The notes under the pieces: generated by a model | The model's database searches: none | What the model saw: the letters and a program-made list of their open reading frames with translations, nothing else | What the model was told of the DNA's origin: nothing | In this document: piece after piece, positions 1 to 12,571 of the stretch | How positions within the stretch are numbered: position 1 is the stretch's first letter | How the letters are laid out: the number at the start of each line of letters is the position of its first letter | DNA from: Uranotaenia lowii | Lineage: Eukaryota; Arthropoda; Insecta; Diptera; Culicidae | DNA: 64,000 nucleotides | Direction: 5' to 3' | Assembly: GCF_029784155.1 (NCBI RefSeq) | Contig: NC_073693.1 | Location: forward strand, 224,393,094 to 224,457,093 | Program-made: the position numbers and the translations under genes

Positions 1-65
1 TTGGTCGAAAATTGTCGTATAAAACGCAATGCGTAAAAAGTACTCATTGCGTGTTCGACAAAATT

Positions 66-949
66 TGCGGTCTTTGAACCGTAATAACTTTTCTGTTTCA
101 AATCCAATCGAGTTACAGTCTTCGGGTGAAATATTTGTCTCAACTTAGACTTTAAGAAAATCAACCATAAAAAACAATCAGCTAGTGATGAAAAAAGTTA
201 TTGATGAAAAACCAGTATTTCTCGTTCCTTCCGGGCAAAATACCTCAAAATTTTATTCACGTTTGAGACTTAAGAAACCCTTCCCTATGGTCAGATCTTC
301 CTGAAACTTGGCATGTGATCTTCTGGTAAGCTATTAAATAGTTTTGACTTGGAGCGAGTGAGATTTATCATGTTTCATTCTTCCTATACTACGATAAGTG
401 TACTGCGGTTCGTTAAATTATTAAAAACTCCAAAAATTTCAGTTATGGTAAAGTAGCCATAACTTCTTTAATTTTCAACTGATTTTGATAAATAACCACT
501 TGAAATCTTTGTTTTGAATTGACATTTAAGCGCAAAAGAAAATCAGATTATTTAAATGCTATCATCGAGTCTAAAACATTCGTTGAAACAAAATTTTCTC
601 TAAAAAAATGCGTTTTTTATAATTTTTTTTCTCATAAAGTCACTAATATCAACAATACTGCTTGTCAAACGCAAATATAGTATTCAGATGATCGATATAA
701 AACTTATTCACCTTCAATATGCAAAAGAGAGATTTCAAATTACTGTTATGCCGTCCGAGATATTTTAATCTAAGTACAAGAACTTTTTTAATTTTTTAGA
801 AATTTCATATTTGGAGCATAACTCATAAACGGTTCTACTGGGATTTTTTTGAATTTCATTTTCGGATTCAGCGCCCGATTTTACATTAAAAATGTTGATC
901 AGTTAATCAAGTTCACGATTTTTTTTAAATTTTGTAAACTAGTGTTATT
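66..949. repeat. Outermost left block of the inverted duplication
   Basis: This non-coding AT-rich block is the reverse complement of 63200-63975. For example, the stretch near 852-880 with 'cagcgcccgattt' mirrors 63260-63285, and the segment around 80-130 mirrors the last 70 bases of the window. At its inner edge it runs without a break into 950-1062, which instead mirrors 36240-36340. Both copies run toward the window ends, so the duplication probably extends beyond them. Bases 1-65 are not clearly mirrored. I see no coding signal. Confidence 0.8.
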
Positions 950-1062
950 GGCGTTTCAAATAATCACCAAAATTTCTGTTATGAATATCTCAAACGTTTT
1001 CCTCATCATCACATTTGTCAGCAGCCCAACAATTATAACTTTTTTTGTTTTTAATTTCAGTA
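950..1062. repeat. Left arm block joining the outer and gene-bearing blocks
   Basis: Reverse complement of 36240-36340; shared words include 'caccaaaatttctgt' and 'atgaatatctcaaa'. The left arm is contiguous here across the point where the right arm is split by about 26.9 kb, which shows that the right arm gained DNA or the left arm lost it. Non-coding. Confidence 0.75.
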
Positions 1063-1064
1063 TA

Positions 1065-2109
1065 GGGGAGATGGGGGCATAATGGCCACCTTAAGGAAAA
1101 CGGTTATTTAACCATAGAAAATAGCTATAATATGGAGGTTACATTATTGTTTCGTGTTCAGACACTTGAAAAGCCTATTCCCTAACGGGCTGAAACGTGA
1201 AAAACTAGATGAAAACGTTAAAAAATGCATTTTAAAAAAATTTGCCAAAAGCTGAAAACCAGCCACTGTGGAGGCATAATGAGAACCCCCCCTGAGGCAG
1301 TATGAGCACCATTAATCAGAGCAAGATGTGCGTTTTTGCCGGGGAATCTAGCAGCGAATTCAATTCGTTGAAGTCAGGTGAGTCGTAGATTCATCAAACA
1401 AAGCAATAACAAAATAATCTAGGTCTGTTTGTAGAATACAAACAATTCACGCACGCTCATACATTAAGTGCTTTGTTCGGAGGATGATGCTACTAGCCGT
1501 ATAATGTAACAATAAAAAAATCGATCATGAATTGTGAATGGAAAAAAAATCACCTCGAACAGAAATCTAACTCTAGTCTTTTGATTACCTCTCCGACACC
1601 TTACCAATAGGCTAAATTGTCGGATGAAAACTAGTCAAGGTGTGGCGCTTTAAATCAATTTTAATTCGCTGCTAGATTCTACGGCAGAAAATGCTCATTA
1701 TGCCTCGATAATATGGTGCTCTATATGCCCCTAGTCAACAAATTTAAGTAAAAACGTGTTTTAAAATTGATAAAAGTGAAAAATCAAAAATTTTATGATG
1801 GTAAAAATTGAGAACCAATGTGTACATCATGTTGCAGTGCGTACATTATTGATCAAGGTTATTTTAAGATCATAAGAGCTTATTTCGTGGTGCTCAAAAA
1901 TTATAATATTTTCGTAACTTTAGAACCAAGCTAGTTTTTTTTTAAATATCTCTGTAAAGATGATAAGGAGATTCCTTTTTTGTGAAAAATTAATACTATA
2001 GGAAGTACGAAACAAATCCTCATGAAAATTTATTTAAGAAAATACGCACTTTCGTAGAAAAGCGTAGTTCTCATTATGCCTCGGGTGCTCGTTATGCCCT
2101 CATCTCCCC
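1065..2109. mobile_element. TA-flanked non-autonomous DNA element, 'cataatg' phrase type
   Basis: The termini read GGGGAGATGGGGGCATAA on the left and, inverted, GGGGAGATGAGGGCATAA from the right, with TA at 1063-1064 and 2110-2111. There is no transposase ORF. A short phrase recurs inside in both orientations: gggcataatgg at the left end, gaggcataatgag near 1270, attatgcctc near 1700 and 2078, and gttatgccctc at the right end. It interrupts the left arm; the mirrored site on the right lacks it. The superfamily is not certain; TA duplications fit Tc1/mariner-type mobilisation. Confidence 0.75.
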
Positions 2110-2111
2110 TA

Positions 2112-5100
2112 GTTACTAAAAGCTGACAAAAATTTTTGGAAATGCTTAACTATGCATTTTGGAAAATTTGAACTTCATTTGATTGTTTAGTTTTGAAAGT
2201 ATTCGTGTCAGGTCTAAAAAATTGAACATCATGGTCGAATGTCAAAATACTCCTATTTTGGACCCTTTCACAATTTTACGGGTGTTCCAATGATTTTCTT
2301 TTATTTTTAGATAAATAAGTATATTTCCCATAAAATGTAGGCTCAGACTGTTCAATAACGTAATTTATTCTTAATTTATTTGATTTCTCAAAATGCCTCC
2401 CACTAATTCAGCTGTCTGTTTCACCACTGAAAAGAACGTACATTTTTAAAAGTTTTATTAGAATTACATTTTAGAAGTGTCTTAAATCAATGGAAACGAA
2501 ATGAGCCATTTTCAATATCTGGCAATTAAGGATCAAAGTATTCTCAAGGTCCAAAGTAGGGTAACAAACCCTATGTAGAGCTGTTTGTTTACTCGTCTTT
2601 GTACATCCACCAAATAATTTAGCAGTGGCGTTTCATGAATAAAACTGTTAATTTTGAATTTTGAAAATACTTGTCGATGTCTTGGACAGAAGTTTTTCAA
2701 AACGTTTTCACTGCATTCATTTCTGTAGAATGCACCATTGCACTGATGGCTAAGATTCCAAATAATGTTACTAGTGTTTGGTTGATTCGTTATTATTGTA
2801 CCTACATAAAAAAATTCCGGATTTAAGAAATGTTTTCAAAATGTACGAGAACTTCATTGTCACTCTTTATAAGATCAGACAACACGAAATCTTCTCTCGA
2901 CAAGAGTTTCTCAATACTGAAAATATCGGGATTGAAAAATGTCAAACCGATATTGGGTATTGGAAAATTATGCTGGTAATACTGGTTTTTTTTCGGTATT
3001 ACCGGTTTTACTATCCCCAATAATTTTTTATAATCCTTTTTATAGTTTTTTTTCCTTGTAGACTGAAAACATATAAATGTTCCATAGTCATATCAAATCA
3101 AGTGTTTGAAAGATATTGCTACTTACTGTTGATTCTGTGGCAGAATGTGGAACAGCGATTGGGCCAGGTTCGGGTGATTGGAGTACTGGTGCATCTGTTG
3201 CGGGGGTGGCTGTGCCTGAACGTAAACATACTGCGGCTGGGGATTTAGATAGTGATGCGTGGGAGCCCCACCGCCTATGGTTGGCTGGATCAGCGATTGC
3301 CGCGAAGGTACCGTGTACGTCGAATGGTCCTCATGCACTTGAGGAACCTTCTGGGGGTATTGGGGAACATACTCTAAAATGATTAAGAAATTTTAGCAAA
3401 ATGATTTCATAGATCCATTATTTTGGAACAAACCCTTCGAGTAAGCTGGGACAATCGGTTGTTGTTGCAATGATGGTTGTGGTGGGGGTGGGGCTGGGGC
3501 AGCTGCCGGGGCCGAAGGGATCGGAGTCACAAAGTTGTGCCCAACTTGACTGATGGCTCCTCCGGGATGATGTTCGATTTGGATCGTGTAATGGTTTGTG
3601 CCCTGGGAGGATGTCGCCCGTTGCTGTTGTCCTGTGATGGTTTCCTTTTTGAAAGCCAGGTGACGTTCGTTTTTGAGGAAGTCCTGTTCGATATCTTCCA
3701 GGTTGGTAGGTCGATCGGCAGACGAGACAGTTTCGGCCGGCACTATCAGTAGCACGTTTGACCATACTATGAAGCCCATGAGAAACTGTAAAGGTAGGAA
3801 GAATTGAAATTTCTGTTATAATGAACTTCATAAAATTATCAATTGATGATCAGATTTATAGAAATTTATATGATACATTGTAATGGGTGTCCCACATCAA
3901 ATTGCATCACACAAACGTTGTAGAAAATAGATAGCTCAAAATGTATTGTTTACAATTACAACAAATATTTTATTTTACATGAATTTCGAAAGTTGAAAAT
4001 AATAGAGTCCTCCAAAGAGAAACGGCGCTTATTTATTTAGCTCAACTTCAAATAGCTTTAGCTAGCTTCAAATATTCAATTTTTTTTTAACGGGACGTCG
4101 GAAAACTACTTGCAGTCGTGCTGCAACTGTAGTTTCGTGATGAAACATTACTACGCAGTTCTGAGAATCAAACGAAAAAGATTTGAGGTCCGGATAATTG
4201 TTCTATTAGTGGTTAGGACCCACAAGCTAGTACATAAATACAGTTTTGAGCGGAATCCCTTACTTCGATCAGGGAACTACGGATCGACACAAAACACATT
4301 TGTGACCAAAAATATTTTCTGATGTAATTCGTACTGTTTCAATCTTATCTTGATATCTCGTAAGGATAATCAAAAAATAATTCAAAAAAAAAACATTTCT
4401 TACTGTTTGAATAACTAGCATTTAAGAGCGTCAAAAACAACAATTTTCAAAAATACGAATAAAATTTTTCGCTCCATCTGCCAAACTACTGGACCGATTT
4501 TCATTAATCAAACCATTTTGGAATTTTTTTAATAACCTCTTTATTGATATCAAGTTTGTGACTTCGGAAATTTCAAGATAAATAAAAAATGTTCCGATAA
4601 TGATATTGATTTAAAATAAAACCCGAATTAACGAAAAAACGGATTGTGAAGCTCTTTGCAGCTTATTACAAAACCCCAAATTACCGTGAAAAATGATTGT
4701 GAAGCTTTTTGCAGCTGTATTTATCAGTGATCAGTTAAAAGTCCTAACTTAGCACTAAGGTGTACTTCTGCACCATTTCGACCAATTTGCATTTGTTCCA
4801 CTTTTCGAAGGATGCCCAGATATGATATGAAGCCAAAGAAGTCACTTTAAATTCTCTCAACGAACCGCTTTCAAGACCCATTGAAAAATACTGAGTTTTT
4901 TATTTGAAGCAAATGAAATTATTTCAATAACCAAAAGACGAAAAATAGTTTAAAATTTATTGGCGGAAGGTTTGAAAAGAACCGGTCAGCAAGTTAATTT
5001 TTACAGCGCTGCAATTTGCTGTGGGACGTTTTTGTTTACATTTGATCTTGTCAACCTCGAATCCATTTACTATTTACTGCTTATTGCGGCGAAAGTTACA

Positions 5101-5163
5101 ATTTTCGATTTTTCCATTAATTCCTCTCATAGAAATTATAGAATTCAAAAGACATCAACGCAT
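2112..5163. repeat. Left arm block carrying gene copy 1
   Basis: Collinear reverse complement of 33236-35960. Around 2823-3020 the two arms differ by roughly 6 percent by eye, with small indels. The block includes the gene at 3123-3779 and its presumed upstream region (3800-5163). Short ORFs at 2778-3023 and 4960-5223 are not preserved in frame between the arms and are judged non-coding. No other gene is visible in 3832-5163. Confidence 0.8.
3123..3779 (-). CDS. Small secreted Pro/Gln-rich protein, copy 1 (two or three exons)
   Basis: Function unknown. Exon 1 is 3779-3434 and exon 2 is 3373-3123, joined across a 60-bp GT...TTTTAG intron, giving 198 residues. The N terminus ([20 protein letters not shown]) looks like a signal peptide. 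An acidic segment follows ([14 protein letters not shown], about 27-40), then a Pro/Ala/Gln-rich stretch from about residue 85 and a tail rich in Q, P, H and Y. There is no Cys-rich or enzymatic motif, and I recognise no family. The ATG lies 6 bases after a strong acceptor (ctacctttacag) and the reading frame stays open across it, so an upstream mini-exon may hold the true start, as in many insect cuticular-type genes (inference). The TAA stop overlaps a GTAAGT donor with TTTTCAG 64 bp downstream, so a third exon altering the last residue is possible. Compared with the copy at 34324-34980, only residue 76 differs (Ile versus Asn). Confidence 0.75.
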
Positions 5164-5167
5164 TTAA

Positions 5168-6310
5168 CCTTCCCGCGCCGCTCGGGTCAATATGACCCGA
5201 AGCGTACATTCAATTCATCATAACTCGTGACAAAAAAATCGGAAAAATCTGAAATTTGGAACAATTATGCAGAGCCGCAGAATACACAATTTGTAGTACC
5301 AGATAACTTCCGGTGACCACCGGAAATGGCCCCATGAAAAAAACCGATAATATGCCGTTTGGGTCATATTGACCCGAGCACTTGCGCACGTTCCCCTGGC
5401 CACAAATAATAACCGATTTTGATGATATTATATTCGTTGTTTAGGTAATTTTATCTAGTTTCTCAACGTTATGAAATTAAGTCAATATGTTTAAGGAACT
5501 TACCAGTAGTCCATTTCGAATGAAAAAAGTCCAAAAAAAGAGCTCTTTTTGAAATGCTTATAACTTCTGAACGAATTATTTTTTTGAACTAACTTAACGA
5601 TTTTCGAAATTGTTAAGAATTTACCTTTCTACAGATGTACAAATATGTGAGGGTCCAGTGGAAGGTTTGGCCGCTATTCCAGAACTTCCGGTAGAAAAAA
5701 TTCTTTCTTCAAAAAAGACACCCAATTTTGGCTTTGCATCACTGTATCTCGCTTACCAATGGACCGATTCTCAAAATTCAAATTTTAGTTTTTTTTCGTC
5801 AACTTTATTATTATTTTCATTGAACATACTTGGTTCCTTAAAAATCTCAGTTCTTCAGTATATCGTAATGAATCTCACATCTTTTTTGCCATTTTTCAAA
5901 CTTTCCCTCGAGTTGGTAGGCTTACGGGATTTTGTTAGCGTGATTTCTCTAAAATTTGAACTCAAATTGGCCACTTTTTATATACCTAGAGATTCATTAG
6001 AGTCTCCTCTTTCGATGGACATACTTTTTGTGTAGTGTTTCGAAAATTTGTAACAACGTTTTTCGAATTTATTGAAAGCTGTCAGATTTCAATCAGTTTG
6101 GCCGACATTTTCAGCAGGTTGGTGTACAAATCTCGCACCCCTCACGTAGCCGCGGGAGAAACAAATCCTTTAGCTCTCTTTTTGTCGCTCACCAAATCTA
6201 CCACCCCACCCAGCAGCAGGAGGAACTGACATCTCGCCGCATGGCTTAGGTAATTAATTGTGCTGATGCTGATAACGTAATAAATGTTTTATTTTTGTAG
6301 GTATTGTTTG
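5168..6310 (+). repeat. Left long inverted repeat of the TTAA element
   Basis: Mirrors 8320-9295. Near-identical words include 'gagggtccagtggaagg' near 5650 and 'ctgtcagatttcaa' near 6080. ORFs at 5610-6035 and 6035-6229 fall here and are frameshifted in the right copy, so they are not treated as genes. Confidence 0.8.
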
Positions 6311-6442
6311 AATCTTTTTTGATATTTTTTATTACATAGGTACCTATATTTTATGGATGGTATTATACATTAATCCATTTTATTCAAGCACAATCTTCTG
6401 CAACTGTGAAATTTATTATTTTTATAACATTTTATTCTATTT

Positions 6443-6556
6443 TTATTATAGTCGTTTTAACACCTTTATGTCATTCGCGACGTATATCAACGATACAGTT
6501 GGCAGACAGTCATGGAAAAACTTATCCGGTACAACTGTGCCCGAACTCACGGATTT
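6443..6556 (-). mobile_element. 3' fragment of a tRNA-derived SINE
   Basis: Matches the tail half of the SINE at 48730-48926 in the same orientation. Shared words are 'attatagtcgtttta' and 'aaaacttatccggtacaac'. The A- and B-box head is missing; the fragment stops at 'cccgaactcacgg', exactly where the 13-bp minisatellite begins. Confidence 0.65.
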
Positions 6557-6561
6557 CTGAT

Positions 6562-7400
6562 TTCAAATTTCAGCTTGAGATTTCAGATTCAGATTTCAGA
6601 TTCAGATTTCAGATTCAAATTTCAGATTCAGATTCCAGATTCAGATTTCAGATTCAAATTTCAGATTTCAGATTCAGATTTCTGATTTCAGATTCAGATT
6701 CCAGATTCAGATTTCAGATTCAAATTTCAGATTCAGATTCCAGATTCAGATTTCAGATTCAGATTTCAGATTCAGATTTCAGATTCAGATTTCAGATTCA
6801 GATTTCAGATTCAGATTTCAGATTTCAGATTCAGATTTCAGATTCAGATTTCAGATTCAGATTTCAGATTCAGATTTCAGATTCAGATTTCAGATTCAGA
6901 TTTCAGATTCAGATTTCAGATTCAGATTTCAGATTCAGATTTCAGATTCAGATTTCAGATTCAGATTTCAGATTCAGATTTCAGATTCAGATTTCAGATT
7001 CAGATTTCAGATTTCAGATTCAGATTTCAGATTCAGATTTCAGATTCAGATTTCAGATTCAGATTTCAGATTCAGATTTCAGATTCAGATTTCAGATTCA
7101 GATTTCAGATTCAGATTTCAGATTCAGATTTCAGATTCAGATTTCAGATTCAGATTTCAGATTCAGATTTCAGATTCAGATTTCAGATTCAGATTTCAGA
7201 TTCAGATTTCAGATTCAGATTTCAGATTCAGATTTCAGATTCAGATTTCAGATTCAGATTTCAGATTCAGATTTCAGATTCAGATTTCAGATTCAGATTT
7301 CAGATTCAGATTTCAGATTCAGATTTCAGATTCAGATTTCAGATTCAGATTTCAGATTCAGATTTCAGATTCAGATTTTAGACTCAGATTTCAGATTCTG
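6562..7400. repeat. 13-bp minisatellite (TTCAGATTCAGAT)n
   Basis: More than 60 units of a 13-bp repeat, with a few 6-7 bp slips (near 6660, 6830 and 7010) and point variants at both edges. A 13-bp unit lacking stops keeps all frames open, which produces a long meaningless ORF (FRFQIQISDSD-type). Not coding. Confidence 0.95.
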
Positions 7401-8319
7401 ATTTCAGATGCAGATTTCTGATTATGGTTTCTGATTAAGGTTTAATTTAGAATTTAGAATTCGTAGTTAAGTATTTAGAAGTTTGAGTTACAAATAAAGA
7501 ATTCAGAAATAAGATTTTGAAATAATAAATATAGAATTAAAAACTTAGAATTTAAAATTTTCATTTGAAAAATTTATAATTTTAATAAAAATTATCAAAA
7601 CTCGTAGAAATTTCGTTTTTTCCATCATAATTCTTTATTCTAAACGCTTAATTCCTCAATTTAATTCTATATTATGAATTAAAAAATTTTAATTATAAAT
7701 TCAAAATTTTACATTTTAAAATTTCAATTCTAAATTCTATATTCAAGATTCTGAATTCTTTATTTCAATATATTTTGATAGAGATTTCAGATTCTGAATT
7801 CTGGAATTCGGAATGCTGAATTCTGCTTTTTGATTTCTGATACAGAATTCAGTAACATATGAATGTAAAATCTAATACGGAATTTCCAGTTCTGAATACT
7901 ATCTTCTGAACCAAGAATTATGTATTCTGAACTTTGAATTGTGAATTCTGAGTTCTAAATTTGAATTCTGAATATAAGTTTCCCATAATTAATTCTATTT
8001 TATAATGATATGGATTTTTAATACTTTAGATAAAGCTTTAATCAAGGCCGGAAAAATCATGGAATAAGAGGATGAATAGTGTACTTTAAAGATTTTTGGC
8101 GGCAGAGCTTAATCTCGGGACATCGAAGATATCATCTTCCCTTATTTTCAAGTTTCACTTGTATTTTAAATATAATGCTCGACGGAATTTAGTGTAAGAA
8201 ATAATACTTTTCAAAAATATTCGAATAAGTTAAGTAGGTGATACAACTGAAAGAAAGATTGAAGCACTTAACTGGTTATGATAAATATTTATTAGCAAAT
8301 CAATGACGATCCTACATTA
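7401..8319. other. AT-rich interior of the TTAA element
   Basis: Degenerate words such as attctgaatt, gaatttag and aattctg recur from 7430 to 7980, as if derived from decayed minisatellite or cryptic simple sequence. From 7990 to 8319 the sequence is AT-rich without repeats or ORFs. Confidence 0.6.
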
Positions 8320-9295
8320 AAACATTCATTACGTAGGTATCGGCATGAGCAAAATCAATCAAAATTCAATCTACAAGCCACGCGGCACGACGATTCCTCC
8401 TGTTGCTGCTGGGAGGTAAGTTTGGTGAGCGACAGGAGAGCTAAAGGATTTCGTTTCTCTTGAGACTACGCGAAGGGGTGCTAAAATAGTACGCCAACCG
8501 TCTGAAAATGTGTGCTGGACTGGTTGAAATCTGACAGGTTTCAGTATATTGGAAAAATGTTGTTACAAATTTTTGTAAAACTTCACAAAAAGTATACCAA
8601 TCGAAAGGGCAGATTCTAATGAATCTCTTGGTATATAAAAAGTGGACAGTTTTAGTGGAAATTTCCGAGAAATCACCATGACAAAACCCCGAGAACCCAT
8701 CAACCAAAGCGAGAGTTGAAAAATGTCAGAAAAGTTGTTAGTTTCATTCAGATATACTGAAAAACTGATTTTTTTTAGAAACAAAGTTTGTTGTATGAAA
8801 ATAATAATAAAGTTGACGAAAAAAAACTAAAATTTGAATTTTGAGAATCGGTCTATTGGTAAGCGAGATACAGCGATGCAAAGCCAAAATGGGGTGTCTT
8901 TTTTGAAGAAAGAATTTTTTCTACCGGAAGTTCTGGAATAGCGGCCAAACCTTCCACTGGACCCTCACATATTTGTACATCTGTAGAAAGGTAAATTCTT
9001 AACAATTTCGAAAATCGTTAAGTTAGTTCAAAACAATAAATCGTTCAGAAGTTATAAGCATTTCAAAAAGAGCTCTTTTTTTGGACTTTTTTCATTCGGA
9101 ATGGACTTCCAGTAATTTCCTAAAACATATTGACTTAATTTCATAACGTTGAGAAACTAGATAAAATTACCTAAACAACGAATATAATATCATCAAAATC
9201 GGTTATTATTTGTGGCCAGGGGAGCGATAACAAACTGCAGGTCAAATAGTCCCGAAATTTTTTTTTACAGATATTTTGCGAACGGCATGGGAAGG
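8320..9295 (-). repeat. Right long inverted repeat of the TTAA element
   Basis: Reverse complement of 5168-6310, with about 160 bp of the left tip replaced or lost: the right tip is only about 75 bp beyond the shared word 'gtggccaggggagcg'. ORFs at 8441-8707 and 8563-8784 are shadows of the repeat. Confidence 0.8.
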
Positions 9296-9299
9296 TTAA

Positions 9300-10470
9300 A
9301 GAAACGAAACTCTTTGGACTACGACTACATGATCAAACGAGCATTCAAGATGCGCTCGACTTGCATACAATCTATCTAGATACTTTAGCTGGGTTCCAAT
9401 GCGTTGCATACTTTTAGGCGTTTTAAAACGCGTAACATAAGCAATGTTCGTTCGATGTTTTCCAGATTGAAAGCTCGGAGGTTGCCCAATTTCCATCATC
9501 GATTCATCGCACGCGAGATTTTTTTTTTCAAATTTTAAAATGATTTTTCAAGCTATTATACAAATTCCATATTAATTAATTTTTCCATATTTTTATTCCC
9601 TCAACAGTTTTTTTTTATAGTGACGGAATTTTAACATGCGAGGGAGAGCATAATAATCACTTTTAAAACATTTTTTACTCTTCCATGAAATTCCATTTCA
9701 TCTTTTAGTTTTTTACCGTAATAAAACAATATTATGTAGCGTAGTTGAGTGAAATTTGAGTGTTAACGTTAATTTGAGGTGCTCATCCATTTAAACGTTT
9801 TCCTAAAGTAGAGTTTTAGAAAAAAAAAATACATGTTGACCTCACAATGCTGTTCTAAGATTTTTTCGTTCACCTGAAAATTTAATGAAGACTACGATAA
9901 ATTCGTAATTATTTCTATACAGTACCTAAAATCATAACTTTTGGAATAAAATACGAATCAGAACCTTAATAAGATTATTTGGTAATAACAAATATTTTTA
10001 TCTCGAAATAAAAAATTGAGGTTCGGCAAAAAGTTTCGAAAATTCAAACAGAACTGTTAAGCCGAACTAAGTCACAGATTTTAGTACACTCTTTTTACAC
10101 TATTGCAACAATTGAAGCTGAACAGTATTACTATGGAGAATTTTGAATTCCAGTTTTTTTTATAATAAAATATTGAAATTGAAAATCAAAAGTGTTTTAT
10201 TACAAATCATATAGAACTTAAATATGAATTCCTATTAAGTTTGCGAATTAAAATTAAAGATTTAAAGTTCAGATGCATATATTAATTTGATCATAAATTC
10301 GTACTTTAAAATTCTAAATCGATTTACTGATTCATGCAACTTTATCAGTGTCAAGAATTTTGCTTGTGTAGGCTAAAATTCATCATATTATAATTTTTAT
10401 ATTCAGTCTTTTTACATAGAAAAAAGTGGTTCTGACTTTCTTGGCCCTCTTTTTATGCTAAAGTCAGAAG
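9300..10470. repeat. Left arm block, non-coding
   Basis: Mirrors 32613-33235 (from 9300 to about 9930), 31470-31650 (about 9960-10130) and 30060-30300 (10200-10470). The sequence around 9300-9510, with higher GC and 'catcatcgattcatcgcacgcgag', is well conserved in both arms. It lies about 5.5 kb upstream of gene copy 1 (1.3 kb upstream of copy 2), so it could be regulatory or an untranslated exon, but no ORF is preserved. Confidence 0.65.
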
Positions 10471-12075
10471 CCATACAAAAAAAATTCAAAAAAATTGTTT
10501 ATTCAATGATAAAAAAATCAAGTTCAAATATTAATTCATTTTATTTATAACACGCGATGAAGATACGATGTAAAGACATAATGTAATATCCACCTTTGGA
10601 TTTTCCTTAATGCTTAAAAAACGTTAAAATATAATTATCTCTTCAATAAAATATCTCAATGTCCAATATGCCAGGTGTTTTTTTTACAAAATATTTGGGT
10701 TCATAAATTAACTCAGCTAAAGTTATTAAAAGTTTGACTTAATTTTATTCAATTTAGATAATATCGAAAAAATTAAACCAGTACACACTCAATTTTAGCA
10801 TGGTTTGGTTCTGGCACTTGGGAACATGACCTATCATTTTCGCTTTTACAGGATCAATATAATCTGAATAACATCATAAAAAAGTTTTTACGCTCTTTAG
10901 AATATATAACAACAATTAAAAAATAGAATTAATTGAAAAAAAAACAAAATAATGTCAAAAACAATAAAAATTTCATTAATTTCAAAAATAAGTTCAATCA
11001 AATGACTTAAAAATAAGGAAAAAAATAAAAATGACAATACTACAAATCTGTCAAAAATGACATTCACAATGCCTAAGAGATGAACCAATGCAAACTGAAA
11101 ATCTCTATAATATAGAAATAGAAATAGAAATAGAATTTCAAAAATTGACGAAAAAAAAAACGCTTATAACAACGGACCTATTTTCGACTGCTTCGGGAAA
11201 TGGCTATTCTATTTTCCTAAACAAAAAAGTACATGTTACAATTTTTGACTGCTTTATCCTTTCAGTTCAAGGCTTTTTCTATCGAAACATATCGTCGTTT
11301 GTTGCAATGTAACAAGATTTAAGTCAAAAACGCGTTTCTTCGATCATTACTCTGGTCGGTATTTTGGATCACCTAGTTTCTATTTTGGACCACTCTCTGA
11401 ACCTATTTTGGATCACCCTTAAACAAAATAAGTTTTTTTTTTCTAAAGTTTGCTATATTTACGACACCGATTGATGAAAATTTATGTGAATAATTCAGTT
11501 AATCTAGTCATTTCTTATTCTTGTACTCAAGTTTTGATTGTTCAATAAGAATAGAGTGAAAACAGAAAAACTCCTCCGTTATATAGTGTGTTTCAAACGT
11601 TTTGAAAATTCAGACAGTCAACGGCAATCTCGCCGAAGTTTGTTTTGCAGTTTTAAATACTGGCCAGTTGGCTTATCTTTAGGTTCAATTTTCAGAACGC
11701 AAATCTCCTTCAAACGACCCAATGATAAGTTGAGAAAGTCTGACATCATCAACTTCGCGACATCAATTGATGCATTTTGACTTCCAAAACCTTATTAGAT
11801 TTGGTTTGGCATTAGATTTGTAGAAAACATAGATTCAAAATGATAAAAATGTGCGAAAATTCTTTTTAATCATCTAAAAGATAGGGGTTTTCCGCCGAAA
11901 AATTTACAAAAAAATAAGTTTTATCTTCAAAACAACTTTTGTTCTAGGAAATAAATTATCGTTGGAATAAATTTTTCAACAGTTTTTTTTTAATTGCATA
12001 AACACAGGGGCTTAAAAATTAGATTTTTAGTACTTTTTCGCTTGTAATTCTTATATATATTTATAGTTAAATATA
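10471..12075. other. Left-arm-only AT-rich DNA with a phrase cluster
   Basis: No counterpart lies between 30060 and 29990 of the other arm. Mostly AT-rich and featureless. At 11352-11410 the phrase 'tattttgga(t/c)cac' occurs three times in 60 bp and resembles the internal phrases of the TA-flanked elements, so part of this stretch may be such an element without recognisable ends. ORFs at 10897-11088, 11088-11312 and 11538-11780 look random. Confidence 0.5.
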
Positions 12076-12275
12076 TATGGGAGAGTGGGGAATCATGGGC
12101 GACTTTTTTTCGTTGTTTCATAACTTCTTTATCATAAAAGATAAAATGAAAATAAATAATGGTATGATATTAATTTTCGACTGGATGATTTTTATTTTGA
12201 AGTTTTAAAGGTTAACGGCTTAATCAGTCATATTCTTGAAAATCGAAACGAATGATTTTTACTACTGTCCAGACG

Positions 12276-12304
12276 TTTCGGCTATTTTTTGTAGCCTTCT
12301 TCAG
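12276..12304 (-). ncRNA. Hammerhead-like ribozyme core, left copy
   Basis: Read on the minus strand: CTGAAGA, a 5-bp stem GGCTA/TAGCC with an A-rich loop, then GAAAC. This matches the order CUGANGA, stem II, GAAA of hammerhead ribozymes, which are reported in Penelope-like pLTRs. One extra A precedes stem II and stem III is poor, so self-cleavage is doubtful. Confidence 0.4.
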
Positions 12305-12571
12305 TGGAGAACTACAAATTTATTGTGATGATGTAACATTGTCATTTTTAGTTTTACATATTGAGGTTTTCTACTCACTAATTGTCAGGTTCGTTTTTCG
12401 TTTAGAGACTATTTTTGTTGGTAATTTTTGGCTGAATTTACTGTAGTGGAACTTTAAAAAATATGTTTTAGTTTGAAAAATTCGGTATATACTATTATTT
12501 TTCGACTCACTGCTTCATCAAACACACTGCGGCGCTTCACCATTCGACAGAACTATGCGGCAGCGCTTTGT

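Larger units (their letters stand above)
5168..9295. mobile_element. TTAA-flanked 4.1-kb element with about 1-kb inverted repeats
   Basis: Both ends carry CCTTCCC tips pointing inward, flanked by TTAA at 5164-5167 and 9296-9299. The mirrored arm near 33235 shows the unoccupied site with a single TTAA. TTAA duplication is characteristic of piggyBac-type transposition, but there is no transposase ORF, so the element is non-autonomous. The long inverted arms (5168-6310 and 8320-9295) enclose a SINE fragment, a 13-bp minisatellite and AT-rich DNA. The left tip holds two near-palindromes, GGGTCAATATGACCC at 5186 and its reverse complement near 5363, that are degraded at the right tip. Confidence 0.8.

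Noticed and set aside
5610..6229. 141- and 64-residue ORFs in the TTAA element arm
   Set aside because: Not preserved in the inverted arm copy at 8320-9295; no transposase motif.
6406..7401. 331-residue ORF
   Set aside because: Produced by the 13-bp minisatellite, whose unit has no stop in any frame of this strand; no protein-like composition.
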